Origin: Acanthamoeba sp. SK_2022b
Lineage: Eukaryota; Discosea; Longamoebia; Acanthamoebidae
Length of the DNA stretch: 10,606 nt
Assembly (NCBI GenBank): GCA_027943245.1
Contig: JANDJZ010001147.1
Coordinates: forward strand, 1-10,606
Direction of reading: 5' to 3'
Shown here: piece by piece, positions 1 to 6,741 of the stretch
Numbering within the stretch: position 1 is the stretch's first letter
Layout: every line of letters starts with the position of its first letter
Made by a program: the position numbers and the translations under genes
The notes under the pieces: generated by a model
Told to the model about the DNA's origin: nothing
The model's database searches: none
What the model saw: only the letters and a program-made list of their open reading frames with translations

Positions 1-691
1 CCGCTCCCGCCGCAGTCGCCAATCCAGCCGGCGCCGCCCTGCCCCCGCGCGTGGTGGTGATCAACCAGCCGGGCGCCGGTCAGGCCGCCGTCTTCGCCGC
101 CATCCGCGGCGTGTCGCGCACCGACGCCGACTACTTCCCGCTGACGGTCGGCAACACCCTGCTGGGCGGGGGCTTCTCGTCGCGTCTGAACCAGGAGGAA
201 TCACATCAAGGGGGCGGTCTGTCTATGGTGCAAGCTCGTCGCTGGGCGTCCGCGCCAATGCGGGCTTGTTCACCGCCTCGGCCCAGACCAAGAACGAATC
301 CGCCGTAAAGGTCGCTGATCTGCTGCTGAGCGAAATCGGCAAGCTGGGCGCGACGCGCGCGACCGAGGCTGATCTGGCCCCGCGACGCGCGACCCTGATC
401 GGCGGCTTCGGCGATTCGCTGGAGACGGTGGACGGGCTGGGCTCTCTGGTCGCAGGTCTGGCCCAGTACGACCTGCCGATGACCGAACTGGCCGCCTATG
501 CCGGCCGGGTGCGCGCCGTGACCCCGGAACAGGTCCAGGCGGCCTTCGCCAGCCACCTGCCGATCAACCGCGCCAGCCTGGTGATCGTGGGCGACGGTTC
601 GCTGTTCCTGGACGCCCTGCGCGCCAAGCACCCGAACGTCGAAGTCATCAACATCGACGACCTGAACCTGAACAGCGCTACGCTGAAGTAA
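1..691 (+). pseudogene. M16 family zinc metallopeptidase, 3' part, reading frame broken
   Basis: This is the C-terminal half of a pitrilysin-type (M16) peptidase; the N-terminal part, where the HxxEH zinc motif would lie, is outside the window. Reading from base 3, the frame gives a substrate-binding M16_C domain with LGGGFSSRLNQE near 158-197. The frame then fails: the family motif GLSYGASS is split, with GLS in the first frame (216-224) and YGASS in another (224-238). From there the second frame continues as SLGVRANAGLFTASAQ to a TAA at 689-691. Against the usual family wording NQEIRIKRGLSYG, bases 198-224 seem to hold several small indels with a net gain of 2. The rest of the domain is well preserved. 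This is either a recent pseudogene or local sequencing error. M16 proteins of this type are usually periplasmic or membrane-bound in alphaproteobacteria. Family assignment is firm; the state of the gene is not. Confidence 0.8.
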
Positions 692-706
692 GGCCGAAAA
701 CACGGA

Positions 707-735
707 CCTCCTTCCCGTCTCGAACGGGGAGGAGG
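707..735. terminator. Hairpin between convergent genes
   Basis: An 11-bp inverted repeat (707-717 with 725-735, one G-U pair, 7-base loop) lies between the stop of the M16 gene and the stop of the minus-strand protease. No T-run follows on the plus strand. On the minus strand a short TTTT lies a few bases past the stem. It probably terminates one or both converging transcripts. Confidence 0.5.
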
Positions 736-754
736 CGTCGGTTCAGACCGACAA

Positions 755-1594
755 TCAGACCGACAGGCAGACCACCTGGGCCACGCGCAGGTCGCGCCGC
801 AGGGTGTCGGACACCCGACCATAGTTGTCGATCGTGACCGGCTCGCCCAAGGCCCCCTCGTCGGCGCGCTGCTCGCCCCGAATGGCGGGGCCGAAGGATT
901 CCGGCGCCGTCGTATAGATGCGGCCCCGGCGCGGCGATTCCGCCAGGGTGACGCCGATCACCCGCCCATGACGATCCAGCGCGGGCGCCCCCGAAAGCCC
1001 CGACAGGGTGCCCGTAAGGCCACGCGTCCGCCCCACCTCCGCCCAGGCCAGAACCGGCTCGGACCGCGCCCCTCGCCCTGAAATCTGCAGGGTTTCGCGC
1101 CCCAGCAGACGCGAGGTCACCTCGCCCGCGCTGCCCTGCGGAAAGCCCGGATGGAAGGCGCGCTGGTTCTTGTGCAGGGGCGCATCGACAGCGACCGGCA
1201 GGGCAGGCGGACCGCCGTCCGTAATCAGAAGCGCCACGTCCGCGCGCGCAGCCAGGCGCACGTCGGCGGCGATGGCGCGCCCGCCGCCGATGACCAGGGC
1301 CGGCTTGCGGCATCCCTCCACCACATGGCGGGCCGTGACCCAGCGCCCCTCGCCCGCAATCGAAAAGGCGGTGCCGGAGGTGGGCTGGAACGGCGTCTCG
1401 GGCGCATTGACCGTGACGGCGGCGTCAAAGGGCGTGATCGGCCCCAACAACGCCCCTTCCAGCGCATCCGGCGGCGGCGGGGCGGGCGGCGCATCCGCGT
1501 TTTCGCGTCGCGCAACAGAGACGCTCAGCAGCACCCCGACGACCGCCGCATAGATGGCCCAGTCGGGCAGGCGGGGAAACTGCACCCCGCTCAC
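755..1594 (-). CDS. Membrane-anchored trypsin-like serine protease
   Basis: A 279-residue protein with a chymotrypsin/HtrA-type catalytic core and no PDZ domain. Residues 11-28 form one hydrophobic helix (uncleaved anchor or signal), followed by a proline- and alanine-rich linker (about 33-42). The catalytic triad is visible: His90 in ARHVV, Asp119 in ADVALL, and Ser201 in GLSGAP, a variant of the usual GNSGGP. The protease domain should sit in the periplasm. The chosen start is GTG at 1594, whose GTGA overlaps the TGA stop of the upstream DUF350 gene by 4 bases, implying translational coupling. A second GTG three codons later is possible. No Shine-Dalgarno is obvious, as expected for a coupled gene. 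The last codons carry a short direct repeat (744-752 and 756-764). Substrate unknown. Confidence 0.82.
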   Translation of the reverse strand: MSGVQFPRLPDWAIYAAVVGVLLSVSVARRENADAPPAPPPPDALEGALLGPITPFDAAVTVNAPETPFQPTSGTAFSIAGEGRWVTARHVVEGCRKPALVIGGGRAIAADVRLAARADVALLITDGGPPALPVAVDAPLHKNQRAFHPGFPQGSAGEVTSRLLGRETLQISGRGARSEPVLAWAEVGRTRGLTGTLSGLSGAPALDRHGRVIGVTLAESPRRGRIYTTAPESFGPAIRGEQRADEGALGEPVTIDNYGRVSDTLRRDLRVAQVVCLSV

Positions 1595-2025
1595 CCCGTC
1601 AGGGCGGCGGACATGATCAGCGCCGTGGCCAGCTTGGCGCCGACCAGAACCACGGCGGCGGAAACCTCTCCGTCCTTGATCCTCTGCGGCAGGCCGGTCA
1701 GCAGCATGTCCACGACCCGGAAGGCCAGAAGCTGCAGCACCACTGTCGCCACGCCCCATATGGCGATGTCGCACACCGAGTTGGACACCGACATCGACAC
1801 CGCCAGCGGAATGGCCAGCCCGACCAGAACCCCGGCGAAGGCCACGGCGGCGGCCGGGTTCCCCTCACGGATCAGCGCGATCTCGCGCCATGGCGTCAGC
1901 ATGACATAGACCGCCGCCCCCGCCGCAAGCAGCAGCAGGCTCACGACCAGGTGCATCACCATGATCGGGAAGCCCGAGGCGAAAGCCTGCACCTCGGCGC
2001 TGGTCAGAACATCGGACGGGTCCAT
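1591..2025 (-). CDS. DUF350 family inner-membrane protein
   Basis: A 144-residue hydrophobic protein matching the DUF350 (YjfL-like) family. After a short N-terminal stretch it has about four membrane segments (roughly residues 18-43, 58-77, 83-108 and 120-143). Family features include the polar REGNPAAAVAFAG stretch after the first helix, the GLAIPLA turn, and GEVSAAVV before the last helix. The molecular role of DUF350 is not established. The ATG at 2025 is preceded by AAGG about 9 bases upstream. The gene is the first of a two-gene unit and overlaps the protease gene by 4 bases, so the two are made together and may form a membrane complex (inference). Usual length is about 130-140 residues, so this copy is complete. 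Confidence 0.83.
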   Translation of the reverse strand: MDPSDVLTSAEVQAFASGFPIMVMHLVVSLLLLAAGAAVYVMLTPWREIALIREGNPAAAVAFAGVLVGLAIPLAVSMSVSNSVCDIAIWGVATVVLQLLAFRVVDMLLTGLPQRIKDGEVSAAVVLVGAKLATALIMSAALTG

Positions 2026-2080
2026 GGCTCCACGCCTTGCCTGATTGTCGCCCCAATCCGCAAGCGCCCCACGGCCACAC

Positions 2081-2101
2081 CTTGTGACGAAAGATTACAA
2101 G
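2081..2101. promoter_or_regulatory. Imperfect dyad upstream of the DUF350 gene
   Basis: CTTGTGA (2081-2087) and TTACAAG (2095-2101) form a 7-bp dyad with one mismatch and a 7-base spacer, in the 94-base space between rlmN's stop and the DUF350 start. The size and spacing fit an operator or a promoter element for the DUF350/protease unit. No regulator can be named. Confidence 0.3.
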
Positions 2102-2119
2102 CCAGTGCCGGCGCGGCCT

Positions 2120-3280
2120 TTAAGCTGCGGCCTGCTCTGCTTTTCTCGCCGCACTTGCCCGTATCTTTTCGCTTTCGGATTTCAGCTGGCCGCAGGCGGC
2201 CAGGATGTCGCGGCCGCGGGGGGTGCGGATGGGCGAGGCGTATCCGGCCTTGTTCAGGATGGCGGCGAAGCGTTCGATCGTCTTCCAGTCCGAGCACTGA
2301 TAGTCGGTGCCGGGCCAGGGGTTGAACGGGATCAGGTTGACCTTGGCCGGAATGCCTTCGATCAGTTTCAGCAACGCCCTGGCTTCTTCAGGGCTGTCGT
2401 TGACGCCCTTCAGCATGACGTATTCGAAGGTGACGCGGCGCGCATTGGACAGGCCCGGATAGGCCCGGATGCCCGCCATCAGCTGGTCCAGCGGATATTT
2501 CTTGTTCAGCGGCACCAGAACGTCGCGCAGGGCGTCGTTGGTGGCGTGCAGGCTGATCGCCAGCATGGCCGCCGTGCGGGTTCCCAGAGCATCCAGCTGC
2601 GGCACCACGCCCGAGGTCGAGACCGTGATGCGGCGGCGCGACAAGGCGATGCCCTCATTGTCCGAAATGATGTCGATGGCGTCGGCGACATGGTCCAGAT
2701 TGTAGAGCGGCTCGCCCATGCCCATGAAGACGATGTTGGACAGGCGGCGGTCTTCCTTGGGCGACGGCCATTCCTCCAGGTCGTCGCGCGCCACCTGGAC
2801 CTGGGCCACGATCTCGGCCGTGGTCAGGTTGCGGACCAGTTTCTGCGTGCCGGTGTGGCAGAAGGTGCAGTTCAGGGTGCAGCCGACCTGGGACGAGACG
2901 CACAGGGCCCCAGCGCGGCCCACGTCGGGAATATAGACGGCCTCGACCTCGATGCCCGGCGCCGTGCGGATCAGCCATTTGCGGGTGCCGTCCTTTGACA
3001 CCTGACGCTCGACGATCTCGGGGCGGGCCAGGGTGAAATGCTCGGCCAGCTTGGCCTGCATGTCCTTGGCCACATTGCTCATGGCCGAAAACTCGGTCAC
3101 GCCATAGTGGTGGATCCAGCCCCAGATCTGGCTGGCGCGCATCTTGGCCTTTTCAGGCGGGCAGACACCGGCGTCGATCAATGCTTGACGCAGACCCTCG
3201 CGCGTCAGCCCGGACAGGTTGACGAGAGGCTTGACGGCGGGCGCGTTAGAGACGCGCGAAAGGTCGAGCGTGATGCTCAA
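2120..3280 (-). CDS. rlmN: Dual-specificity RNA methyltransferase RlmN
   Basis: A 386-residue radical-SAM enzyme that methylates C2 of A2503 in 23S rRNA and A37 of a subset of tRNAs, using S-adenosylmethionine and a [4Fe-4S] cluster in the cytoplasm. Cluster ligands are Cys134, Cys138 and Cys141 (CTLNCTFC). The two catalytic cysteines of the RlmN mechanism are present: Cys127 in [10 protein letters not shown] and Cys363 in ILAACGQL, at spacings matching E. coli Cys118 and Cys355. GMGEPL and the SAM-binding motifs are intact. The start is TTG at 3280: no ATG or GTG lies between it and the upstream in-frame stop, and the resulting N-terminus ([10 protein letters not shown]) resembles Caulobacter RlmN as I remember it. 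AGGA sits about 9 bases upstream. It follows the DUF6356 gene on the same strand by 82 bases and probably has its own promoter. Confidence 0.96.
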   Translation of the reverse strand: MSITLDLSRVSNAPAVKPLVNLSGLTREGLRQALIDAGVCPPEKAKMRASQIWGWIHHYGVTEFSAMSNVAKDMQAKLAEHFTLARPEIVERQVSKDGTRKWLIRTAPGIEVEAVYIPDVGRAGALCVSSQVGCTLNCTFCHTGTQKLVRNLTTAEIVAQVQVARDDLEEWPSPKEDRRLSNIVFMGMGEPLYNLDHVADAIDIISDNEGIALSRRRITVSTSGVVPQLDALGTRTAAMLAISLHATNDALRDVLVPLNKKYPLDQLMAGIRAYPGLSNARRVTFEYVMLKGVNDSPEEARALLKLIEGIPAKVNLIPFNPWPGTDYQCSDWKTIERFAAILNKAGYASPIRTPRGRDILAACGQLKSESEKIRASAARKAEQAAA

Positions 3281-3311
3281 GGCGGCGATCCTGCATGCAG
3301 TTGAGCCTGCC

Positions 3312-3319
3312 TATATAGC
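3312..3319 (-). promoter_or_regulatory. Possible -10 element for rlmN
   Basis: Read on the minus strand this is GCTATATA, close to the Caulobacter housekeeping -10 consensus GCTANAWC, about 32 bases before the rlmN TTG. No good -35 match was found, so the call rests on the -10 and its position alone. Confidence 0.3.
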
Positions 3320-3325
3320 ACGGAT

Positions 3326-3346
3326 CCCGGCGATTGCATGGCCGGG
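3326..3346. terminator. Short hairpin between the DUF6356 gene and rlmN
   Basis: CCCGGC (3326-3331) and GCCGGG (3341-3346) form a perfect 6-bp stem with a 9-base loop, about 17 bases past the DUF6356 stop on the minus strand. There is no T-run after it, so termination is only a possibility. Confidence 0.25.
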
Positions 3347-3362
3347 CGGAAAAGGACGGTTC

Positions 3363-3662
3363 CTAAAGCCCGACGTCCCAGACGCCTGCGTCGCGCATGC
3401 GCGTCTCGCGCGCTTCCTCTGCACGGCCGCCCATGTCGGCGGCCATGCCGCGAATGGCGGTGGAGACGGTCGACTTGTGCACCCCCGGAACCAAGGCATG
3501 GGCGAAGGCGGCGCAGGCCAGACCCATCAGCCTGAACCCAAAGGCGGACGAGGCGGCCATATGTTCGAAATAGGTTTCGCCCACCTCGCGCGGGTGATCA
3601 CGAAACAGCCGGGCGAACGGCGTCGAACCCGAGCGGGTGCGGTCGATCGTCGTCTGGCTCAT
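3363..3662 (-). CDS. DUF6356 family small protein
   Basis: A 99-residue protein with the DUF6356 signature: LFRDHPREVGETYFEHM (residues 19-35), then a moderately hydrophobic segment (about 36-60) with HALVP, then KSTVSTAI. The function of the family is unknown. The hydrophobic middle segment suggests membrane contact. The frame stays open to 3785, but the ATG at 3662 is chosen because GGAG stands 9 bases upstream and the family motif starts soon after it. The tail from about residue 72 (MAADMGGRAEEARETRMRD) is charged and less typical. The gene is divergent from the HtrA-type protease, sharing a 140-base intergenic region, and precedes rlmN on the same strand. Confidence 0.75.
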   Translation of the reverse strand: MSQTTIDRTRSGSTPFARLFRDHPREVGETYFEHMAASSAFGFRLMGLACAAFAHALVPGVHKSTVSTAIRGMAADMGGRAEEARETRMRDAGVWDVGL

Positions 3663-3683
3663 GAGATCAAACTCCGGTGATAC

Positions 3684-3693
3684 AAGATTACAA
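3684..3693. promoter_or_regulatory. Motif in the divergent DUF6356/HtrA promoter region
   Basis: AAGATTACAA occurs here and again, identically, at 2091-2100 inside the dyad before the DUF350 gene. Read on the minus strand the local sequence is TTGTAATCTTGTA, a direct repeat of TTGTA at 8-base spacing. It lies 22-31 bases before the DUF6356 ATG. It may be a shared regulator site or chance. Confidence 0.2.
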
Positions 3694-3802
3694 TCGTCCC
3701 CCTGAAACGGCTTTTGCGCAACCCCCAAATCCAGAGAGCGAAACAGGCCATCGTCAGCACGGATTTCTCGGTTTAGGGTCCGCATTCGATCAAAGGAAAC
3801 TC

Positions 3803-5146
3803 ATGCCGCTAAGCTTCAGGGCCGTTTCGTCCATCGCTGTCGCCGTCGCCGTGTTCGGCGCCGCCGCACCCGTTCAGGTGCTCGCACAGGCCCAGGCCGC
3901 CCCCGCCAGCCTGCCCTATGACGCAAGACGCGGCGTGTTCAGCTTCTCGTCCGGCCTGGAAGGCTCCCTGCCCGCCGTGGTGCAGGTGACGACCCTGGGA
4001 CAGTCGCGCGGCCCCAGTTCGGACGGCGGCGATCCCAAGCCCTACGCCTCGGGCTCTGGCGTCATCGTCGACGCCGCCGAAGGGATTGTGATCACCAACA
4101 ACCATGTGGTCGAGGGCGGGCGCAAGTTCACCATCGACCTGACCGACGGGCGCCTGTTCGACGCCACCCTGATCGGCGCGGACAAGGCCACCGACATCGC
4201 GGTGCTGAAGATCGTGCCCGACGGGCGCCCGCTGAACCTGCGTCAGGTGCAGACGGTGGATTCCGACACCCTGCGCACCGGCGATCTGGCCTTCGCCGTC
4301 GGCTATCCGCTGGGGTTGGACCAGACCCTGACCATGGGCGTGGTCTCGGGCCTGAACCGATCCGGCCTGGGCGATGCGGTCGAGGACTATATCCAGACCG
4401 ACGCCGCCGTGAATTCCGGCAACTCGGGCGGACCGCTGCTGGACAGCCGGGGGCGCCTGATCGGCATCAACACCTCGATCCTGTCGGGCGGGTTCGGGGG
4501 CGGCAATGACGGCATCGCCTTCGCCGTGCCGACGCGGATCATGCTCTATGTCGCCGACCAGCTGAGGAAGAACGGAGAGGTCAAGCGCGGCTCGACCGGG
4601 GCCATCTTCGGCTCTCTGAATGCTGAACGGGCGCGTGAGCTGAACCTGCGCATCGTGCGTGGCGCCGTGGTCGCCGACGTCGCACCGGGCTCTCCGGCCG
4701 AGCGCGCGGGTCTGCGCCACAACGACGTCATCACCCGCATCGCGGGCCGCCCCGTCGCCAACGCCGGCTCGATCAACGCCACGGTCGGCATCGCTGCGCC
4801 GGGCTCCGATCTCAGCGTGGTCTATCTGCGCGGCGGACGCGAGGCCACGGTCAGCCTGCCGGTCGAGATGACGACGGAAGCGCCCGTCGTCATCGGCGTC
4901 AGCGCCGTGGCCGCGTATGGCGCGACGGTGCGGGATTCCGACGGCGGCGCCCAAGTATCGGCTGTCGAGGCAGGTCAGCCCTTCGCCCAGGCCGGGCTGA
5001 TCGCCGGCGACCTGATCACCAGCATCAATGGCGCCACGATCAAGGATTCCCGCGCGGCGGCCCGGGCGCTGCAGTCCGCGTCAGGCGCCGTCGATGTGAC
5101 GGTGACGCGCAACGGCGAAACCGAGAAGCTGACGCTGACGATCTGA
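3803..5146 (+). CDS. Periplasmic Do/HtrA-type serine protease with two PDZ domains
   Basis: A 447-residue S1C endopeptidase (DegP/DegQ/DegS superfamily) that degrades misfolded envelope proteins. It has a Sec signal peptide with a hydrophobic core at about residues 8-22 and a likely cut after VLA or AQA near 28-32. The protease domain spans about 55-260 with the full triad: His101 in NNHVVEGG, Asp131 in TDIAVLK, Ser208 in GNSGGP. PDZ1 covers about 262-353 (APGSPAERAGLRHNDVI) and a second, less typical PDZ about 365-447 (AGLIAGDLITSING). Two PDZ domains and a cleavable signal fit DegP/DegQ rather than DegS; the exact subfamily is not decided. The start is the ATG at 3803, preceded by AAAGGA at 3792-3797. 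The frame is open upstream to 3677, but that part has no signal-like start. Confidence 0.9.
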   Translation: MPLSFRAVSSIAVAVAVFGAAAPVQVLAQAQAAPASLPYDARRGVFSFSSGLEGSLPAVVQVTTLGQSRGPSSDGGDPKPYASGSGVIVDAAEGIVITNNHVVEGGRKFTIDLTDGRLFDATLIGADKATDIAVLKIVPDGRPLNLRQVQTVDSDTLRTGDLAFAVGYPLGLDQTLTMGVVSGLNRSGLGDAVEDYIQTDAAVNSGNSGGPLLDSRGRLIGINTSILSGGFGGGNDGIAFAVPTRIMLYVADQLRKNGEVKRGSTGAIFGSLNAERARELNLRIVRGAVVADVAPGSPAERAGLRHNDVITRIAGRPVANAGSINATVGIAAPGSDLSVVYLRGGREATVSLPVEMTTEAPVVIGVSAVAAYGATVRDSDGGAQVSAVEAGQPFAQAGLIAGDLITSINGATIKDSRAAARALQSASGAVDVTVTRNGETEKLTLTI

Positions 5147-5166
5147 GGAAAGTCCGGCCCGTTCCT

Positions 5167-5183
5167 CCGGCCCTTCCGGCCGG
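5167..5183 (+). terminator. GC-rich hairpin after the HtrA-type gene
   Basis: CCGGCC (5167-5172) pairs with GGCCGG (5178-5183) around a 5-base loop, 20 bases past the stop. No T-run follows. It may be the transcript end, but it is not a typical intrinsic terminator. Confidence 0.35.
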
Positions 5184-5225
5184 GGGACACGGCTGCACCC
5201 CGAAACCAGGCTCCAGACAGCGAAA

Positions 5226-5268
5226 CGCCCGCCTTGCCTGGGAGGGGGAGGGATCGGCAGGGCGGGCG
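5226..5268. repeat. 13-bp inverted repeat with G-rich loop
   Basis: Bases 5226-5238 pair with 5256-5268 (12 Watson-Crick pairs and one G-U in the plus-strand RNA). The 17-base loop (5239-5255) contains three runs of G (GGG, GGGGG, GGG) separated by single A. The stem is GC-rich and no T-run follows. It could be a terminator that needs Rho, an RNA stability element or part of a small RNA. Confidence 0.55.
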
Positions 5269-5490
5269 CTCGCTTGGAGGAAGCATCGGCCGCCGGAGCC
5301 CTTTAATGGAAACATCCAGGGGGCTGGGGGGGCTGTTCAGGATCCGGACACTTCCGAACTCCGACGAGCCGATGTGTCTTGTTTCGTCGGCCAACCGGGC
5401 GGGCGAAGGACCGAAACGGGGCCATTTCGTGTCGGGGGCGATTTATCCGGCGCCACTGGCGCTGGCGGAACGCGCCCTTAAGTTCAAACC

Positions 5491-5826
5491 ATGAGCATGA
5501 ACCCTCACGAAACCGGGCCGCAGATCGGGCCGGTCTTTTTCGACCGCCGCGAACTGGACCCGATCCTGAAGGTCTATGGCCGCATGGTCGCCCAGGGCGA
5601 ATGGCGCGACTACGCCATGGCCGGCCACAAGGACTTCGCCGAGTTCGCCGTATTCCGCCGCACCGGCGACGCCCCCGCCTACCGCATCGAAAAACGCCCC
5701 GCGCTCCAGACCCGCCAGGGTCAGTGGGCCGTCATCGGCGAAGGCGGCCAGGTCCTGCGCCGCGGCCGCGACCTGCCTCAGGTCCTGCGCGTCTTCGACG
5801 CCCGCCGCTTTCAGGTGGTGGAATAG
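5491..5826 (+). CDS. DUF2794 family protein
   Basis: A 111-residue cytoplasmic protein matching DUF2794, a small family found in alphaproteobacteria with no assigned function. Conserved parts are visible: VFFDRRELDPILKVYGRMVAQGEWRDYA (about residues 15-42), AVFRR, YRIEKRP (64-70), and the GQVLRRGRDLPQVLRVFDAR tail. There is no signal peptide or membrane segment. The start is ATG at 5491; a second ATG two codons later (5497) is equally possible, and neither has a clear Shine-Dalgarno. It stands alone on the plus strand, converging with the next gene, with only 6 bases between the two stop codons. Confidence 0.87.
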   Translation: MSMNPHETGPQIGPVFFDRRELDPILKVYGRMVAQGEWRDYAMAGHKDFAEFAVFRRTGDAPAYRIEKRPALQTRQGQWAVIGEGGQVLRRGRDLPQVLRVFDARRFQVVE

Positions 5827-5832
5827 CGCCGA

Positions 5833-6624
5833 TCAGCGGTTCACTGGCTGAATTCGCGCGCCGTTCACTTCCCACAGTTTGTCGCCTGCGCTCGTGTAGA
5901 TCGGCAACTGGTTCAGCAGCGACAGAAACACGTGAATCTCCAGCGGTTGAGGCGCGACAATCACGTTGGTGAACAGGCCTGCGATCTGCCCGCCCTGCCG
6001 GACCTGGTTGCTATCCATATCCAGACAACTACTCGACAGTTGTTCCCGGCGCTCCACCGTCTTGCCGTCTGCGCTGATATGGAACCGATAGTGGCCGCCC
6101 ATAGGCACCAGACCCGGCTGCGTCGTCGAGGCCAGCAACCAGACCAGCCATCCCTCTCCGTCCGGATTTTTCAGGATAACCGGGTTGTATCGCGCCGCGC
6201 AACGCAATGTCCCAATCCCCAGCGCAGCCGTCATCCGTGCTGAAAACCTCGCGAGCTCATCGGGCGTGAGTGTGAGGTCGGCAGCGTCGACCACGGCCCC
6301 AGCGCGCAGGTGATCGTCCACCACCACATCCTTGAAGGCTCGCGGCGCATCCATCGTACCCGCCAAAAAGCGAACACGCTGATTGCGCCCGTCTTCCACA
6401 ACGATCCAGCCAATCAGGCCTTCTGGGAGCTTGCCAGCATAGGCCGCCAGAAAAGCGTCAGTTGCGCGCGCTGACGCCATGTCCTGACGCCAAATTGCCT
6501 GTCCCAGACGAACCGTCTCAGGGATAGACCAGACTTGAACCTGCTGCGGCGGCGCATCCTGAGCCAGGGCAGTCCCAGTCATCGCGAGAGCGAAAAAGAT
6601 CGGCGCCAGCAAACGTCGAAACAT
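5833..6624 (-). CDS. Secreted protein of unknown function
   Basis: A 263-residue protein I do not recognise. It begins with a clear Sec signal peptide (basic MFRR, hydrophobic core 5-19, cut at ALA before Gln22), so it should be periplasmic. The mature part has only two cysteines, Cys142 and Cys200, which could form a disulphide. It reads as a globular mixed fold with a WIVVEDG strand near 73-79, a HYRFHISADGKTVERREQL stretch near 178-196 and VFLSLLNQLPIYT near the C-terminus. No catalytic motif is evident. The ATG at 6624 has GAGG 6 bases upstream. It is a single gene between the BI-1 terminator and the convergent DUF2794 gene. Its codon use looks somewhat less GC-biased than its neighbours by eye. 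Confidence 0.75.
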   Translation of the reverse strand: MFRRLLAPIFFALAMTGTALAQDAPPQQVQVWSIPETVRLGQAIWRQDMASARATDAFLAAYAGKLPEGLIGWIVVEDGRNQRVRFLAGTMDAPRAFKDVVVDDHLRAGAVVDAADLTLTPDELARFSARMTAALGIGTLRCAARYNPVILKNPDGEGWLVWLLASTTQPGLVPMGGHYRFHISADGKTVERREQLSSSCLDMDSNQVRQGGQIAGLFTNVIVAPQPLEIHVFLSLLNQLPIYTSAGDKLWEVNGARIQPVNR

Positions 6625-6660
6625 GTCTCACCTCAGCAACGCACCACCCGCGCTGCGACC

Positions 6661-6689
6661 ATAAGAAGGCGCCGTTAGGTTGCATGCAA
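6661..6689 (-). promoter_or_regulatory. Possible promoter of the secreted-protein gene
   Basis: On the minus strand TTGCAT (6689-6684) and TCTTAT (6666-6661) are 17 bases apart and would start transcription about 30 bases before the ATG at 6624. The -35 part lies in the perfect palindrome TTGCATGCAA (6680-6689). Matches to the consensus are only partial. Confidence 0.25.
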
Positions 6690-6692
6690 ACG

Positions 6693-6718
6693 AAAAAGGG
6701 CCCCGCGAGGGGCCCTTT
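6693..6718 (-). terminator. Intrinsic terminator of the BI-1 family gene
   Basis: A perfect 10-bp stem (6695-6704 with 6709-6718) with a 4-base loop; read on the minus strand it ends in TTTTT (6697-6693). It lies about 24 bases past the stop of the BI-1 gene. This is the clearest Rho-independent terminator in the window. The plus-strand side has only three T after the stem. Confidence 0.9.
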
Positions 6719-6741
6719 CCAGATCCGTCTTGCGGCGGACC

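Larger units (their letters stand above)
5147..5490. other. 344-bp gene-free gap
   Basis: No frame here has a convincing protein: the open frames have no family-like motifs, no good ribosome binding site and arginine/proline-rich composition typical of GC-rich noise. The gap holds a small hairpin just after the protease gene (5167-5183), a strong hairpin (5226-5268), a G-rich run (5319-5332, five then seven G) and a 13-base palindrome (5450-5462). The promoter of the DUF2794 gene should be in the right part, but I could not pick one. Confidence 0.6.

Noticed and set aside
744..764. Direct repeat CAGACCGAC (744-752 and 756-764).
   Set aside because: A short local duplication at the end of the protease gene with no sign of a mobile element or array.
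2045..2998. A 317-codon plus-strand open frame opposite rlmN.
   Set aside because: Antisense shadow of rlmN with no recognisable domain.
3809..4954. A 381-codon minus-strand open frame opposite the HtrA-type gene.
   Set aside because: Antisense shadow; composition is typical of the complement of a high-GC gene.
5144..5158. GAGGAAAGTCCGG resembles the conserved 5' core of bacterial RNase P RNA.
   Set aside because: It overlaps the end of the HtrA-type coding sequence, and none of the other conserved RNase P blocks (such as ACAGAA...CCGGCTTA) follow within 350 bases. Taken as coincidence.
5272..5295. GGAGGAAGC followed by GGCC recalls the conserved loop of the bacterial signal recognition particle RNA.
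   Set aside because: The match is partial, and the flanking sequence does not fold into the paired arms that RNA needs.
5234..5972. Open plus-strand frames at 5234-5494 and 5379-5972.
   Set aside because: No family-like sequence, arginine/proline-rich composition, no ribosome binding site, and the second overlaps the DUF2794 gene in another frame.
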